A DNA stretch of 9,479 nt from Verrucomicrobiota bacterium (GCA_025457725.1 JALOTU010000353.1:1-9479); one strand, 5' to 3'. Numbered from the stretch's first letter, positions 1-6,654 are shown. Numbers and translations: made by a program. Notes: generated from the letters alone by a model not told the origin.

Positions 1-1
1 C

Positions 2-505
2 GGCGACCCGATGCTGGAAGTGGGTTACAACCTGATCGGCCCCAAGGCGATCATGAACATCCCCGACATGCTGCGCTACGAACCGAAGTTCTCGCTCGAC
101 TTAATCGTGGATGTCTACTTCCCCATCGGCGAGTATGACAGCAGTCAAGCGCTGAACCTCGGCCAGAACCGCTGGTATGGCCGGGTGGGTGCGCCCATCG
201 TCTGGCAGATCGGTCCGTGGGTGCCCGGCCGGCGCACCACCTTCGAGGCACTCCCCTCGGTCTGGTTTTTCAGTGATAACAACGATTACGTGGGCCAGAC
301 GTTGAGCACGGATCCCAAGTTCCAACTGGAAGCGCATCTCACCCGGGACTTCACCGAGCACTTTTGGGGTTCACTTGACACAACCTATCTGGCGGGCGGT
401 AAGTCGAGTTTGAACGGAGTCGCGGGCGATTCGCTCAACACCCTGGCCATCGGACTCACCCTCGGCTACCAGATCAACGACAACCTCTACTGGTGCAGGG
501 AATGA
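2..505 (+). CDS. Outer-membrane MetA-type beta-barrel protein, 5' partial, 3' end frameshifted
   Basis: The frame is open from the left edge (codon at 2-4), so the N-terminus lies outside the window and the internal ATG at 11 is not a real start. About 167 residues are visible. They alternate aromatic/hydrophobic and polar positions as in a beta-barrel. They also carry features I associate with the 'MetA pathway of phenol degradation' outer-membrane family (Phenol_MetA_deg): a PIGEY turn, GQNRW, a strand with FEALPSVWFFSDN, PKFQLEAHLTRD and GYQINDNL. Proteins of this family probably act as passive or hydrophobic-solute channels; substrate is unknown. The reading frame ends abruptly in YWCRE-stop right after NDNL, where the family normally has two or three more strands. 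The expected C-terminal tail is found just downstream in another frame (490-528), so the gene is damaged by a short deletion. The protein as read would lack the closing strands of the barrel. Family call fairly sure; loss of function is inferred. Confidence 0.72.
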   Translation, partial: GDPMLEVGYNLIGPKAIMNIPDMLRYEPKFSLDLIVDVYFPIGEYDSSQALNLGQNRWYGRVGAPIVWQIGPWVPGRRTTFEALPSVWFFSDNNDYVGQTLSTDPKFQLEAHLTRDFTEHFWGSLDTTYLAGGKSSLNGVAGDSLNTLAIGLTLGYQINDNLYWCRE

Positions 506-528
506 ACCGGCTGAAAGAAGCGGAATGA
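490..528 (+). pseudogene. Out-of-frame C-terminal tail of the MetA-type barrel protein
   Basis: Codons starting at 490 read LVQGMNRLKEAE-stop (TGA at 526-528). This matches the way proteins of this family commonly finish (a WHPL[IV]xGMxRLK-type tail). It lies in a frame one base off from the upstream barrel and overlaps its last five codons and premature stop. The simplest reading is a deletion with a junction near 487-492. It would have removed the final strands (an estimated 30-45 codons, by family recollection), with a length not divisible by three. It is a relic of the same gene, not a separate one. Confidence 0.6.
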
Positions 529-547
529 AGCCCCCGATGGTGGCTCG

Positions 548-799
548 ATGGAGCGGCTGATCACTTCGCCGATATGCGATCCTGCTTCGGTCCAGAACTA
601 TCCAACGCCCGCCGCCAAACCCAACGCCGATGGTTCGGTGGATGTTTATTTCGCCCCGGAAGCCCCGGCCGGAAAGGAAAACAACTGGATCCAGACCATT
701 CCCGGCAAAGGCTGGTTCATGATCCTGCGCCTCTACGGCCCGCTGGAACTTTGGTTCGACCAGACCTGGCGTCCGGGTGAAATCGAACTGGTGAAATGA
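548..799 (+). pseudogene. C-terminal remnant of a DUF1254/DUF1214 protein
   Basis: From about 583 to the TGA at 797-799 the translation aligns residue by residue with the end of the complete DUF1214 domain encoded at 1127-2740. Shared elements are YP(T/S)PAA, ADGS, VYF, PAG, NWIQT, KGWF, ILRLY, and W-R-x-GEIE-x-VK as the last residues. Only these ~72 codons remain; the ~450 residues that should precede them are absent. The ATG at 548 lies in unrelated sequence before the homology begins, so it is not a credible start. This is the tail of a second, paralogous copy that stood between the barrel gene and the intact copy. DNA identity to the intact copy is high but clearly not perfect, so it is an old paralogue and not a recent duplication. 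It is probably not expressed as a functional protein. Confidence 0.7.
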
Positions 800-862
800 G
801 CTGCTGCGTTCGTGAACCGCGAAGCAGGGAGGCAGCGGAGGGCGGTCTTACCGAGCCGGTTT

Positions 863-886
863 AGGGGGGCGCTTCGCCCTCCCCCT
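863..886. repeat. G/C-rich hairpin after the DUF1214 remnant
   Basis: A run of six G followed by CG-CTT-CG and a run of C forms a strong hairpin, with an inner stem GGGCG/CGCCC around a CTT loop and an outer G/C stem with a small bulge. It sits ~65 bases after the remnant's stop. No T-tract follows, so it is a poor intrinsic terminator. Its position just before the palindromic doublet suggests that it is part of the same non-coding repeat block. Confidence 0.35.
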
Positions 887-900
887 GGCAATTCTTATTG

Positions 901-1019
901 TGTAGCGCCGGCTTTCCAGCCGGCAAGAGGGGTCGACTTGGAAGTTGGCATCAGGGGGTTCAAGGTCAGGGAATGTGTTTGCCTCCATCTGGATCCCCCG
1001 GCTTCCCGTCCGGCGGGAT
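901..1019. repeat. REP-like palindromic doublet (GCCGGC type)
   Basis: Two hairpins lie about 70 bases apart. The first (907-924) is GCCGGCT-TTCC-AGCCGGC, a perfect 7-bp stem with a 4-base loop, preceded by GTAGC and followed by AA. The second (993-1019) pairs ATCCC-CCGG with CCGG-C-GGGAT around an 8-base loop. The exact 18-base core of the first occurs again in inverted orientation at 3819-3836. Such paired short palindromes resemble REP/BIME elements moved by REP-associated (RAYT) transposases; no transposase is in the window. The 800-1126 gap holds only this block and the hairpin at 863-886. An open frame runs through it (from 812) but shows no protein-like sequence before 1127. Confidence 0.6.
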
Positions 1020-1126
1020 TTCCCGCAACTGTAACCAAACACGGATTGATTCCACCGTCGCAATGGTTAAAACTCCCCACTATTCGATCTAGAACTGTTG
1101 AACATCACTTCAAATTGATTACGACC

Positions 1127-2740
1127 ATGAACCAACCCCGACCCACAACGCTCGCCGCAGGTTTGGCCACAGCGATTGCCATCCTGCTCACCAGCTTTCC
1201 GGCCTGCACCGCCAGCGCGCAGTCGGGTGCGGGCATTCCCTCCTCGCTCATCACGCCGGACAAGGTCGAATTGCGCATCGGCACGCTGGAATTCAAGGAT
1301 GGGGTCCCGACTGTTGCGACTGCCGCAAAGGTCCGGGACACGCTTGACTTCACGCGCGCGCTCAACGCCTACAACAACAGTTTTCGTGGAGCGTCGGCGC
1401 TGGCCATTGCCAGGGGCTTCCAGAGCATCGGCGCCGATGACAACAGCGTGCTCCTTTTCTCCGATTTGATGGACGCCCATTCGCTGTTTCTCACCGCCAA
1501 CGCCGACACCGTCTATTACCTGTCCGTGGTGAACCTGGAAAAGGGCCCGATGGTCATCGAGCAACCGCCGATGGGGCTGGGCACCATCAATGACATGTGG
1601 TTCTCGTGGATCATCGACGTCGGTTTTCCCGGACCGGATCGCGGTGAAGGCGGCAGGTATCTTCTCGTGCCGCCGGGATACGACGGCCCGCTGCCCGAGG
1701 GAGGATTCTACGTGGCGCATTCCCAAACCCGCCGCGTGCTCTACGCCGCGCGCTCCTTTCTGGTCAACGACGATCCCCGGCCCGCTGTCGAGAACATCAG
1801 GAAGCATCTCAAGATCTATCCTTACACACCCGGCGGCGTCGGCACGAGCATCGCCACCGCGTTGGAAGGCACGGTGCGCCTGGAAAAGAATCCTCCCATC
1901 CCTGAAACCCGGTTCATCGAGGGCACCGGCAAGTCGTTCAACACCATTCCGCCGGGGGATTACGGGTTCTTCGAGTTGATCAACGAAAATGTCCAGCAGG
2001 AGCCGGCGACCAGTTACGACGTTGAACTTGCCGGCCAGCTCGCCGCCATCGGGATCGCCCACGGGAAGCCGTTCAACCCGGATGCGCGGATGAAGCAGAT
2101 TCTCACCGAGGCGGCTGCCGTGGGCAATGCCGCCGGGCGGGTCCTGAACTGGCGCTACGCCGCGGTGCACCCGGACTGGGCGTATTATCCCGGTTCGCAA
2201 TGGGGCAGCATGTTGTGGGAGGGCGGGGCCTTCTTTGAAACCCCGCCGCCGATCTCGCCCACCGGCGCCCGAACGCTGGATTCGCGAACCGCCTTCTACT
2301 ACGGCTACACGCTCGATTCACCGGGCATGATCATGCGTATTCCCGAAGTCGGCTCGCAATATCTCATGGGCTTCCTCGACGCCGAGGGCGACCCGTTCGA
2401 TGGCGCCAAAACCTACAAGGTCACGCTTCCCCAAGGCATTCCCGCCCGGGCCTTCTGGTCGTTCACGCTTTACGACAACCAGACCCGCTCCATGCTCCAG
2501 ACCCCGCAGCGCTATCCGCGCGCCGGCAGCCAGGGTTACCCTTCACCCGCCGCCGTCGCCGGGGCCGATGGCTCGACCACCGTCTATTTCGGACCCACCC
2601 AGCCCGCCGGTGTCGCACGGGGCAACTGGATCCAGACCGATCCGAAGAAGGGCTGGTTCACCATCCTCCGCCTCTACAGCCCATTGCCGCCGTTCTTCGA
2701 CAAGTCCTGGCGCCTGGGTGAAATCGAACGGGTCAAGTGA
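1127..2740 (+). CDS. Exported DUF1254/DUF1214 domain protein
   Basis: A complete 537-residue protein of unknown biochemical activity. The start at ATG 1127 was chosen because it gives a signal peptide: MNQPR, a hydrophobic stretch with AAGLATAIAILL, then a CTASAQS region suited to cleavage (about residue 34). The frame remains open upstream to 812 but only through the palindromic repeat. A DUF1254 domain covers about residues 70-210 (TRALNAYNN, GADDNSVLLFSDLMD, NADTVYY at 125-131, INDMWFSWI, RYLLVPP). A DUF1214 domain covers about 398-537 (SPGMIMRI, QYLMGF, ARAFWSFTLYD, NWIQT, GWFTILRLY, GEIERVK). Length and domain order are normal for the family. No Shine-Dalgarno sequence is visible. It lies next to the tail of a paralogue and near a MetA-type barrel and a sulfatase, a combination I associate with this family in environmental bacteria. 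Export and domains are well supported; function is unknown. Confidence 0.9.
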   Translation: MNQPRPTTLAAGLATAIAILLTSFPACTASAQSGAGIPSSLITPDKVELRIGTLEFKDGVPTVATAAKVRDTLDFTRALNAYNNSFRGASALAIARGFQSIGADDNSVLLFSDLMDAHSLFLTANADTVYYLSVVNLEKGPMVIEQPPMGLGTINDMWFSWIIDVGFPGPDRGEGGRYLLVPPGYDGPLPEGGFYVAHSQTRRVLYAARSFLVNDDPRPAVENIRKHLKIYPYTPGGVGTSIATALEGTVRLEKNPPIPETRFIEGTGKSFNTIPPGDYGFFELINENVQQEPATSYDVELAGQLAAIGIAHGKPFNPDARMKQILTEAAAVGNAAGRVLNWRYAAVHPDWAYYPGSQWGSMLWEGGAFFETPPPISPTGARTLDSRTAFYYGYTLDSPGMIMRIPEVGSQYLMGFLDAEGDPFDGAKTYKVTLPQGIPARAFWSFTLYDNQTRSMLQTPQRYPRAGSQGYPSPAAVAGADGSTTVYFGPTQPAGVARGNWIQTDPKKGWFTILRLYSPLPPFFDKSWRLGEIERVK

Positions 2741-3113
2741 GCGGATCCACTCGTGAGCCGCGCAGACCGCTTCTCGGCGTCTGACAGGCAGGGGTTGTCG
2801 CGCGGCAACGACCCCGGCCGCATTCAGCGGACGGAATCGGTTTTGGCAGCGGCTCGTTGCCCCTGAACGCGGCGCTACCCGTCGCGGCGCGACGAGTTCC
2901 ACCGCCTGCCATCATTTCACCGTGCATAAACCGGGATGCGGCTTTTGCCCCGGCCGATCCCAGTTTGGTCTTGATTCGACCGGGCCGCTCTCCAACGCTG
3001 TCAGCGAGCGGTCGAGGTTCCGATCCGGGACGGGTCGGAGCAACCGGAGTTGGTGCCAGATCATATTCCGGAAACTTGCCGTGATGGAGTCAACCAAACA
3101 CAGTCGAAACAAC
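2741..3113. other. 373-bp intergenic region with hairpins
   Basis: No convincing gene was found here on either strand. Besides the hairpin at 2791-2815, a second one stands at 3019-3039: TCCGATCC/GGGTCGGA (one wobble pair) with loop GGGAC, about 75 bases upstream of the SYLF start. It is followed by a small CAAC-CGGA-GTTG stem-loop at 3042-3053. These could belong to the 5' leader of the SYLF gene. I could not identify a trustworthy promoter or operator. Confidence 0.35.
2791..2815 (+). terminator. Hairpin after the DUF1254 gene, possible terminator
   Basis: GGGGTTGT pairs with ACGACCCC (one G-T pair) around a 9-base loop, 50 bases after the stop codon at 2740. No U-tract follows, so intrinsic termination is only a possibility. 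Confidence 0.2.
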
Positions 3114-3653
3114 ATGAACATTACTCTGAAGAGAATCGTGGGAGCCGGACTGCTCGTCGGCCTGTTGACCGCAACCGCTTCAATGCGGGCTGCAGAAGAC
3201 CTCGAAGCCAAGGCCAAGGAAGCGATCGCAAACTTCAAACAAGCGGATGCCGGCCTGGCCAAGCTTTTTGAGAAGTCGGCAGGGTACCTCGTGCTGCCGG
3301 GCGTTGGCGAAGGTGGATTCATCATCGGCGGCCAGCATGGCGACGGCCTTCTCTACGAGAATCAAAAAGTCACGGGCAAGGTGAGCATGACGGAAGTGAG
3401 CGTGGGCGCCCAGGCCGGTGGAGCGAAATTCGCGGAAGTCATCTTCTTTGAAACCAAGGAGGATCTGGCCGCGTTCAAGAATACCAAATGCGAACTGAGC
3501 GCCGGCGCAAAGGGCTCCATTGCCGCCTCCGGTGCAGCCGAAAACGCCAAATACGAGGAGGGGGTCTCGGTGTTCACACTGCCCCTGGGCGGAGCCATGG
3601 TTGCCGCAAAGGTGGGCGGCCAGAAGTTCAAGTTCGAACCGCTCAAGAAGTAG
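3114..3653 (+). CDS. Exported SYLF/YSC84-type lipid-binding protein
   Basis: A complete 179-residue protein. The start at ATG 3114 gives a signal peptide: MNITLKRIVG, a hydrophobic core with GLLVGLLTA, and likely cleavage near SMRA-AED (about residue 27). An upstream in-frame extension exists but does not resemble a protein. A short helical segment (residues 29-55, KAKEAIANFKQAD) precedes the Ysc84/SYLF core at about 55-179. There YLVLPGVGEGGFIIGGQHGDG is followed by SVGAQAGG, AEVIFFETKEDLAAF, GAKGSIAASG and a glycine-rich end (GGAMVAAKVGGQKF). The pattern of a G-rich loop after a LP/FP motif is the family hallmark. SYLF domains bind phosphoinositides in eukaryotes. Bacterial versions are small exported proteins of unclear role, presumably acting at a membrane in the periplasm. 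No Shine-Dalgarno sequence is visible. The gene appears intact, unlike its neighbours. Confidence 0.9.
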   Translation: MNITLKRIVGAGLLVGLLTATASMRAAEDLEAKAKEAIANFKQADAGLAKLFEKSAGYLVLPGVGEGGFIIGGQHGDGLLYENQKVTGKVSMTEVSVGAQAGGAKFAEVIFFETKEDLAAFKNTKCELSAGAKGSIAASGAAENAKYEEGVSVFTLPLGGAMVAAKVGGQKFKFEPLKK

Positions 3654-3760
3654 GCCGGGCACCGCAGGCGCAACAGATCCCGGAGTCCGCTTCAGGATCG
3701 TCTCGCCCAATCAGGGCCGCTCGAATCCGCCTCACCCCGACCACCCCGATAAGGTCAAAG

Positions 3761-3840
3761 CCATTTGCCGGCTTTCAACCGGCCTGGGGATGGGATGGCA
3801 GGCAGGCGGATTCCATTTGCCGGCTGGAAAGCCGGCGATA
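3761..3840. repeat. REP-like palindrome cluster upstream of the sulfatase remnant
   Basis: Two hairpins share the direct repeat CCATTTGCCGGCT (3761-3773 and 3813-3825, 52 bases apart). The first (3767-3783) pairs GCCGG with CCGGC. The second (3819-3836) is GCCGGCT-GGAA-AGCCGGC, the exact reverse complement of the hairpin at 907-924. Flanks agree too: read on the minus strand it is preceded by GTATC, against GTAGC at the first site, and followed by AA. The repeat ends about 30 bases before recognisable sulfatase sequence begins, which makes it a candidate agent of the 5' deletion. Nothing else was recognised in 3654-3868. Confidence 0.65.
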
Positions 3841-3868
3841 CCTCCCGATCAGGAGGCGTCTGCCCGAA

Positions 3869-4737
3869 GTGGGAAGGCAAGACCGGTCTGGGCGTTTATC
3901 CCGACGGCATGCTTCAGCACGACAACGATGTCGGATTGCTGCTCAACAAGCTGAAGGAGCTCGGTCTGGATGAGAACACCATCGTGATGTATTCCACCGA
4001 CAACGGGGCGGAGAAATTCTCCTGGCCGGACGGCGGCACCTCGCCGTTCCGCAACGAGAAGGCCAGCAATTGGGAAGGGGCGTTCCGCGTGCCATGCGCC
4101 ATCCGCTGGCCCGGCATCATCGCGCCCGGCACCGTGCTGAACGACATCTTCTCGCATGAGGACATGCTGCCGACGCTGCTCGCCGCCGCCGGCATGCCGG
4201 ATGTGAAGGAGCAGCTGCTCCAGGGTATGAAGGTCGGGGACAAGACCTTCAAGGTGCATCTCGACGGCTACAACCTCACCGATGTGCTGGCCGGCGGGTC
4301 GCCGAGCCCGCGTCGCGAGTTCTTCTACTTCAAACCTCACCGATGTGCTGGCCGGCGGGTCGCCGAGCCCGCGTCGCGAGTTCTTCTACTTCAACGACGA
4401 CGGTTCACTGGTCGGGTTGCGCTACAACCAGTGGAAAATTGTCTTCACCGAACAGCGCTCACAGGGCCTGGACGTATGGCAGGATCCGTTCGTGCCGCTG
4501 CGGTTTCCCAAGCTGTTCAACCTGCGTTCCGATCCCTTCGAGACGGCCGACCACGAGAGCATCAACTATGGCCGGTGGCGGGTGGATCATGCCTTCGTGC
4601 TGGTGCCGGCACAGGAGTATGTCGGGAAATTCCTCGCCACGTTCAAGGATTTCCCGCCCAGCCAGAAGCCGGGCAGCTTCTCCATCGACAACGCCATGGA
4701 AGCCCTGCTGAACGCACCCAAAGCCATCGGCAATTGA
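3869..4737 (+). pseudogene. Arylsulfatase remnant: N-terminal half missing, frameshifted by a 61-bp duplication
   Basis: This is the C-terminal half of a type I sulfatase (alkaline-phosphatase fold), which would hydrolyse sulfate esters. Recognisable sequence starts near 3869 with GKTGLGVYPDGMLQHD. It continues with NTIVMYSTDNG (the DNG metal-site region), FSWPDGG, FRNEKASNWEG, RVPCAIRWPG, DIFSHEDMLPTLLAAAG and FKVHLDGYNL. It ends with PRREFFYFNDDG, WKIVFTEQR, VWQDPFVPLR, FNLRSDPFE, HAFVLVPAQ and FPPSQKPGSFS, stopping at TGA 4735-4737. The first ~250 residues are absent, including the C-x-(P/A)-S-R motif whose cysteine becomes formylglycine. They are replaced by a palindromic repeat region. 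A perfect 61-bp tandem duplication (4272-4394) changes the frame; dropping one copy gives one uninterrupted frame. The protein cannot be an active sulfatase as it stands. Family assignment is strong. Confidence 0.85.
4272..4394 (+). repeat. Perfect 61-bp tandem duplication inside the sulfatase remnant
   Basis: Bases 4272-4332 recur at 4333-4393, and identity extends one more base. The unit encodes the NLTDVL...REFFYF segment. CAA occurs at 4271-4273, 4331-4333 and 4392-4394. The first two are 60 bases apart, so slippage between the CAA triplets would give an in-frame 60-bp repeat. The actual junction reads CAAACC instead of CAACC, and the one extra A breaks the frame. With no differences between copies, the event is either very recent or an assembly error. 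Confidence 0.95.
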
Positions 4738-4741
4738 TCAA
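4734..4741. other. Shared palindrome TTGATCAA holding two convergent stop codons
   Basis: The plus-strand sulfatase stop TGA (4735-4737) and the minus-strand acetyltransferase stop (TCA at 4738-4740 on the plus strand) abut with no spacer. Together they form the palindrome TTGATCAA. There is no room for a terminator between the two transcription units, so either termination occurs inside genes or the transcripts overlap antisense. Confidence 0.8.
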
Positions 4742-5085
4742 TCCGCTGACCGCTTCACGCCGGCATTAAGTTCCGGGTGCCGCGCCAGAAACGCGGCGAC
4801 AAAGGAACAGCGCGCAATGACTGCCCATCGCCGCCTGGCCGCCTCTTCCAGCGCGGCACGAACCAGCGTGTTTCCGACGCCTCCCCCTCGAAGAGCCTCC
4901 GGCACGAAGGTGTGGTCAAAGACAACACAACCCTCCTCCTGCACGTAGCTGAGAAAGGCCAGCTGGTCGCGGCCACATCGCAGCTCGAATCGTTTGAGCC
5001 CGACGTTGTGCGTCACTTCGGTCGGCGTTCTCTCGGCGGAGGATTTCATCGGCGTGCGGTACACGTAAACCAATCGGATTCCCAT
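4738..5085 (-). CDS. Small GNAT N-acetyltransferase (NATD1/YjdJ type)
   Basis: A 115-residue protein if read from the ATG at 5085-5083. That ATG shares its A with the stop of the upstream PLP enzyme (TGATG), a typical translational-coupling arrangement. A GTG directly before it or an ATG at 5049 (MKSSAERT) are alternatives; the conserved part begins only after that. The protein is the minimal acetyl-CoA fold of the Acetyltransf_CG/NATD1 family: FELRCG, a DQLAFLSYVQEEG strand pair, then HTFVPEALRGGGVG (58-71), in which R/GxGxG/A is the acetyl-CoA pyrophosphate loop, then LVRAALEEAARR, and the family's ARCSFVAAFLARHPE ending (91-105). The substrate is unknown and such proteins act in the cytoplasm. 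It is the last gene of the minus-strand set. Family assignment is firm. Confidence 0.87.
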   Translation of the reverse strand: MGIRLVYVYRTPMKSSAERTPTEVTHNVGLKRFELRCGRDQLAFLSYVQEEGCVVFDHTFVPEALRGGGVGNTLVRAALEEAARRRWAVIARCSFVAAFLARHPELNAGVKRSAD

Positions 5086-6236
5086 CACCCGCCGGCCAGG
5101 GCCTGATCAAAATCGTGCACCAGGTCTTCGAGGTCTTCGATCCCGACGGAGACGCGCACCAGACCGTCGCTGATACCGGCGCTTCGCCGTTGCTCGGGGG
5201 TCATCTGCCGATGGGAGGTCCTGGCGGGAACACAGACCAGGCTCTCCACCCCGCCCAGACTGAGCGCGGGCAGCACGAGACGCAACCGCTTCAGCAGGTC
5301 CTGCACTCGGTTGGGTTCGCGCAGTTCAATGGAGAGCATTCCGCCAAAGCCGCGCATCTGACGGGCCGCGACGGCGTGGTCCGGATGACCCGGCAACCCC
5401 GGATAATTGACGCGGGCCACCGCCGGGTGCGTTGCGAGAAATTGTGCGAGGGCCAGCCCGTTCTCATTGTGGCGTTGGACCCGCAGCGCCAGGGTTTTCA
5501 GGCCGCGCTCCAGCTGCGCACAGGCCTGGGCATCGAGCATGCCGCCCAGGTTCAACGCGCTCTCCCGAACCCGATCGATGAGGCTCGCGGCTCCCGCCAC
5601 CACTCCAGCGTTCACATCGCTGTGGCCATTCAGGTACTTGGTCGCGCTGTGAACCACCACGTCGATGCCCAGTGGAATGGGATTCTGATTGATCGGCGTG
5701 GCAAAGGTGTTGTCAATGACCGTCATCACGCCGAGCCGCTTTCCCAGTGCGGCGATCGCCTCGAGATCAACACAGCGCAACAGGGGGTTGGAGGGCGACT
5801 CGACGTAGATCAGCCGCGTGTCCGGGAGAACAGCGGCCTCCAGCTCCGCGGTGTTCGCGCCCCAGGAAACACGCACTCCAAGGCGTTGCAACTCCCGCGT
5901 GACAAACTGGTGGGTGCCGCCATAAAGATCGGTTTGAAACACCGCATGGTCCCCGGGTTTCAGGCAGCTCAGGATCAGCGTGGAGATCGCCGCCATGCCC
6001 GAGCCGAAAACGATTGCCGCCTCGGCCTGTTCGAGCGCGGCCAGCTTGCGGTTGATGACCTGCTGGTTGGGGGCGTTGAAGTAGCGCGGATAGATGTTCT
6101 CGTGGGTGGCGTTGGGGTAGGCGTAGGCGGTGGACGTGTAGATCGGACTGCACGCCCCGCCCGTGGCCGGGTCCAACCATGTGCCGGCGTGGACGCAGAC
6201 CGTCGAGGCTCCCTGGCGTGTGGGTTTGGTCTTCAT
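5085..6236 (-). CDS. PLP-dependent trans-sulfuration enzyme (cystathionine gamma-synthase/lyase family)
   Basis: A complete 383-residue enzyme of the Cys/Met metabolism PLP family, normal in length. Seen in order: TSTAYAYPNA, YPRYFNAPNQ (49-58, the substrate/PLP-phosphate Tyr-Arg region), AAIVFGSGMAAIS (73-85, phosphate-binding loop), QTDLYGGTH with the Tyr that stacks on PLP, YVESPSNPLL (144-153), VIDNTFATP with the PLP-nitrogen aspartate at 175, and HSATKYLNGHSD with the Schiff-base Lys200. It ends with a conserved SVGIEDLEDLVHDFDQAL. It would act in the cytoplasm, making cystathionine from an activated homoserine and cysteine, or cleaving cystathionine, or using sulfide. Sequence reading alone does not separate the MetB, MetC/CGL and MetY-like activities. 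ATG 6236 lies 12 bases after the DUF488 stop, and its own stop overlaps the acetyltransferase start, so it is embedded in an operon. Family assignment is very sure, exact reaction not. Confidence 0.93.
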   Translation of the reverse strand: MKTKPTRQGASTVCVHAGTWLDPATGGACSPIYTSTAYAYPNATHENIYPRYFNAPNQQVINRKLAALEQAEAAIVFGSGMAAISTLILSCLKPGDHAVFQTDLYGGTHQFVTRELQRLGVRVSWGANTAELEAAVLPDTRLIYVESPSNPLLRCVDLEAIAALGKRLGVMTVIDNTFATPINQNPIPLGIDVVVHSATKYLNGHSDVNAGVVAGAASLIDRVRESALNLGGMLDAQACAQLERGLKTLALRVQRHNENGLALAQFLATHPAVARVNYPGLPGHPDHAVAARQMRGFGGMLSIELREPNRVQDLLKRLRLVLPALSLGGVESLVCVPARTSHRQMTPEQRRSAGISDGLVRVSVGIEDLEDLVHDFDQALAGG

Positions 6237-6248
6237 TCAGCCGATATT

Positions 6249-6629
6249 TCAGCTTCCCGCAACATGATCGCCGGACAGGCGAACCGTTTCCAGAAGATAC
6301 TCCTGCAGCACCACGGCATGGTTGTGCGCTTGGTCGCGCGCGGCTTGCACGAGTGTGACTCTGCCGCGAGCCAGCGCCTCGACGATGGGTTGAATCGCTT
6401 CCGGGTTCGACCGGAGTTCCTTTCGATAGCGTTGGCGGAACGCCTCCCATCGCGCCGGCTCATGCCCGAACCATCGTCGGAGCGGGTCGCTCGGCGCGAC
6501 GTGCTTCAGCCAGGCGGTGAGGTCGAGCGCTTCCTTCCGGACGCCGCGCGGCCAGAGTCGATCCACCAGAAACCGGGCGCCATCCTCCGGCGAGGCGGGT
6601 TCGTAGGCGCGTTTGATGTGGAGATCCAC
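6249..6629 (-). CDS. DUF488 family protein (YeaO type)
   Basis: A small cytoplasmic protein, 126 residues from the GTG at 6629. That start gives DLHIKRAYEP at the N-terminus, as in YeaO relatives. An earlier GTG at 6671 would add 14 unconserved residues and overlap the DGC gene by 17 bases, and some annotation programs may prefer it. Family hallmarks seen are LVDRLWPRGV (21-30), LKHVAPSDPLRRWFGH (41-56), PARWEAFRQRYRKEL and VTLVQAARDQAHNHAVVLQEYL (91-112). The function of DUF488 proteins is unknown; the invariant Arg, Trp and His residues suggest a small enzyme. It starts 25 bases after the DGC stop and ends 12 bases before the PLP enzyme, so co-transcription is likely. The AAGGAG that ends the DGC gene could serve the 6671 start poorly, and it is too far from 6629 to decide the question. 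Confidence 0.85.
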   Translation of the reverse strand: MDLHIKRAYEPASPEDGARFLVDRLWPRGVRKEALDLTAWLKHVAPSDPLRRWFGHEPARWEAFRQRYRKELRSNPEAIQPIVEALARGRVTLVQAARDQAHNHAVVLQEYLLETVRLSGDHVAGS

Positions 6630-6654
6630 GGAGTTGCCTGCGGGAACCGATCCG

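Noticed and set aside
863..886. Intrinsic terminator.
   Set aside because: The stem is strong but no T-run follows; it was kept only as part of the repeat block.
901..1019. CRISPR array.
   Set aside because: There are only two dissimilar hairpins with unequal flanks, no regular repeat-spacer period, and no cas genes.
812..1126. A 105-residue N-terminal extension of the DUF1254 protein from an upstream in-frame ATG at 812.
   Set aside because: It would translate through two repeat hairpins and place the clear signal peptide at residue 106; ATG 1127 gives a normal exported protein.
1067..2200. A 377-codon minus-strand open frame within the DUF1254 gene.
   Set aside because: It lies antisense to a well-conserved gene and shows only high-GC shadow composition.
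2741..3113. Riboswitch or small RNA in the SYLF leader.
   Set aside because: There are small hairpins (3019-3039, 3042-3053), but no pattern of any known riboswitch class could be recognised.
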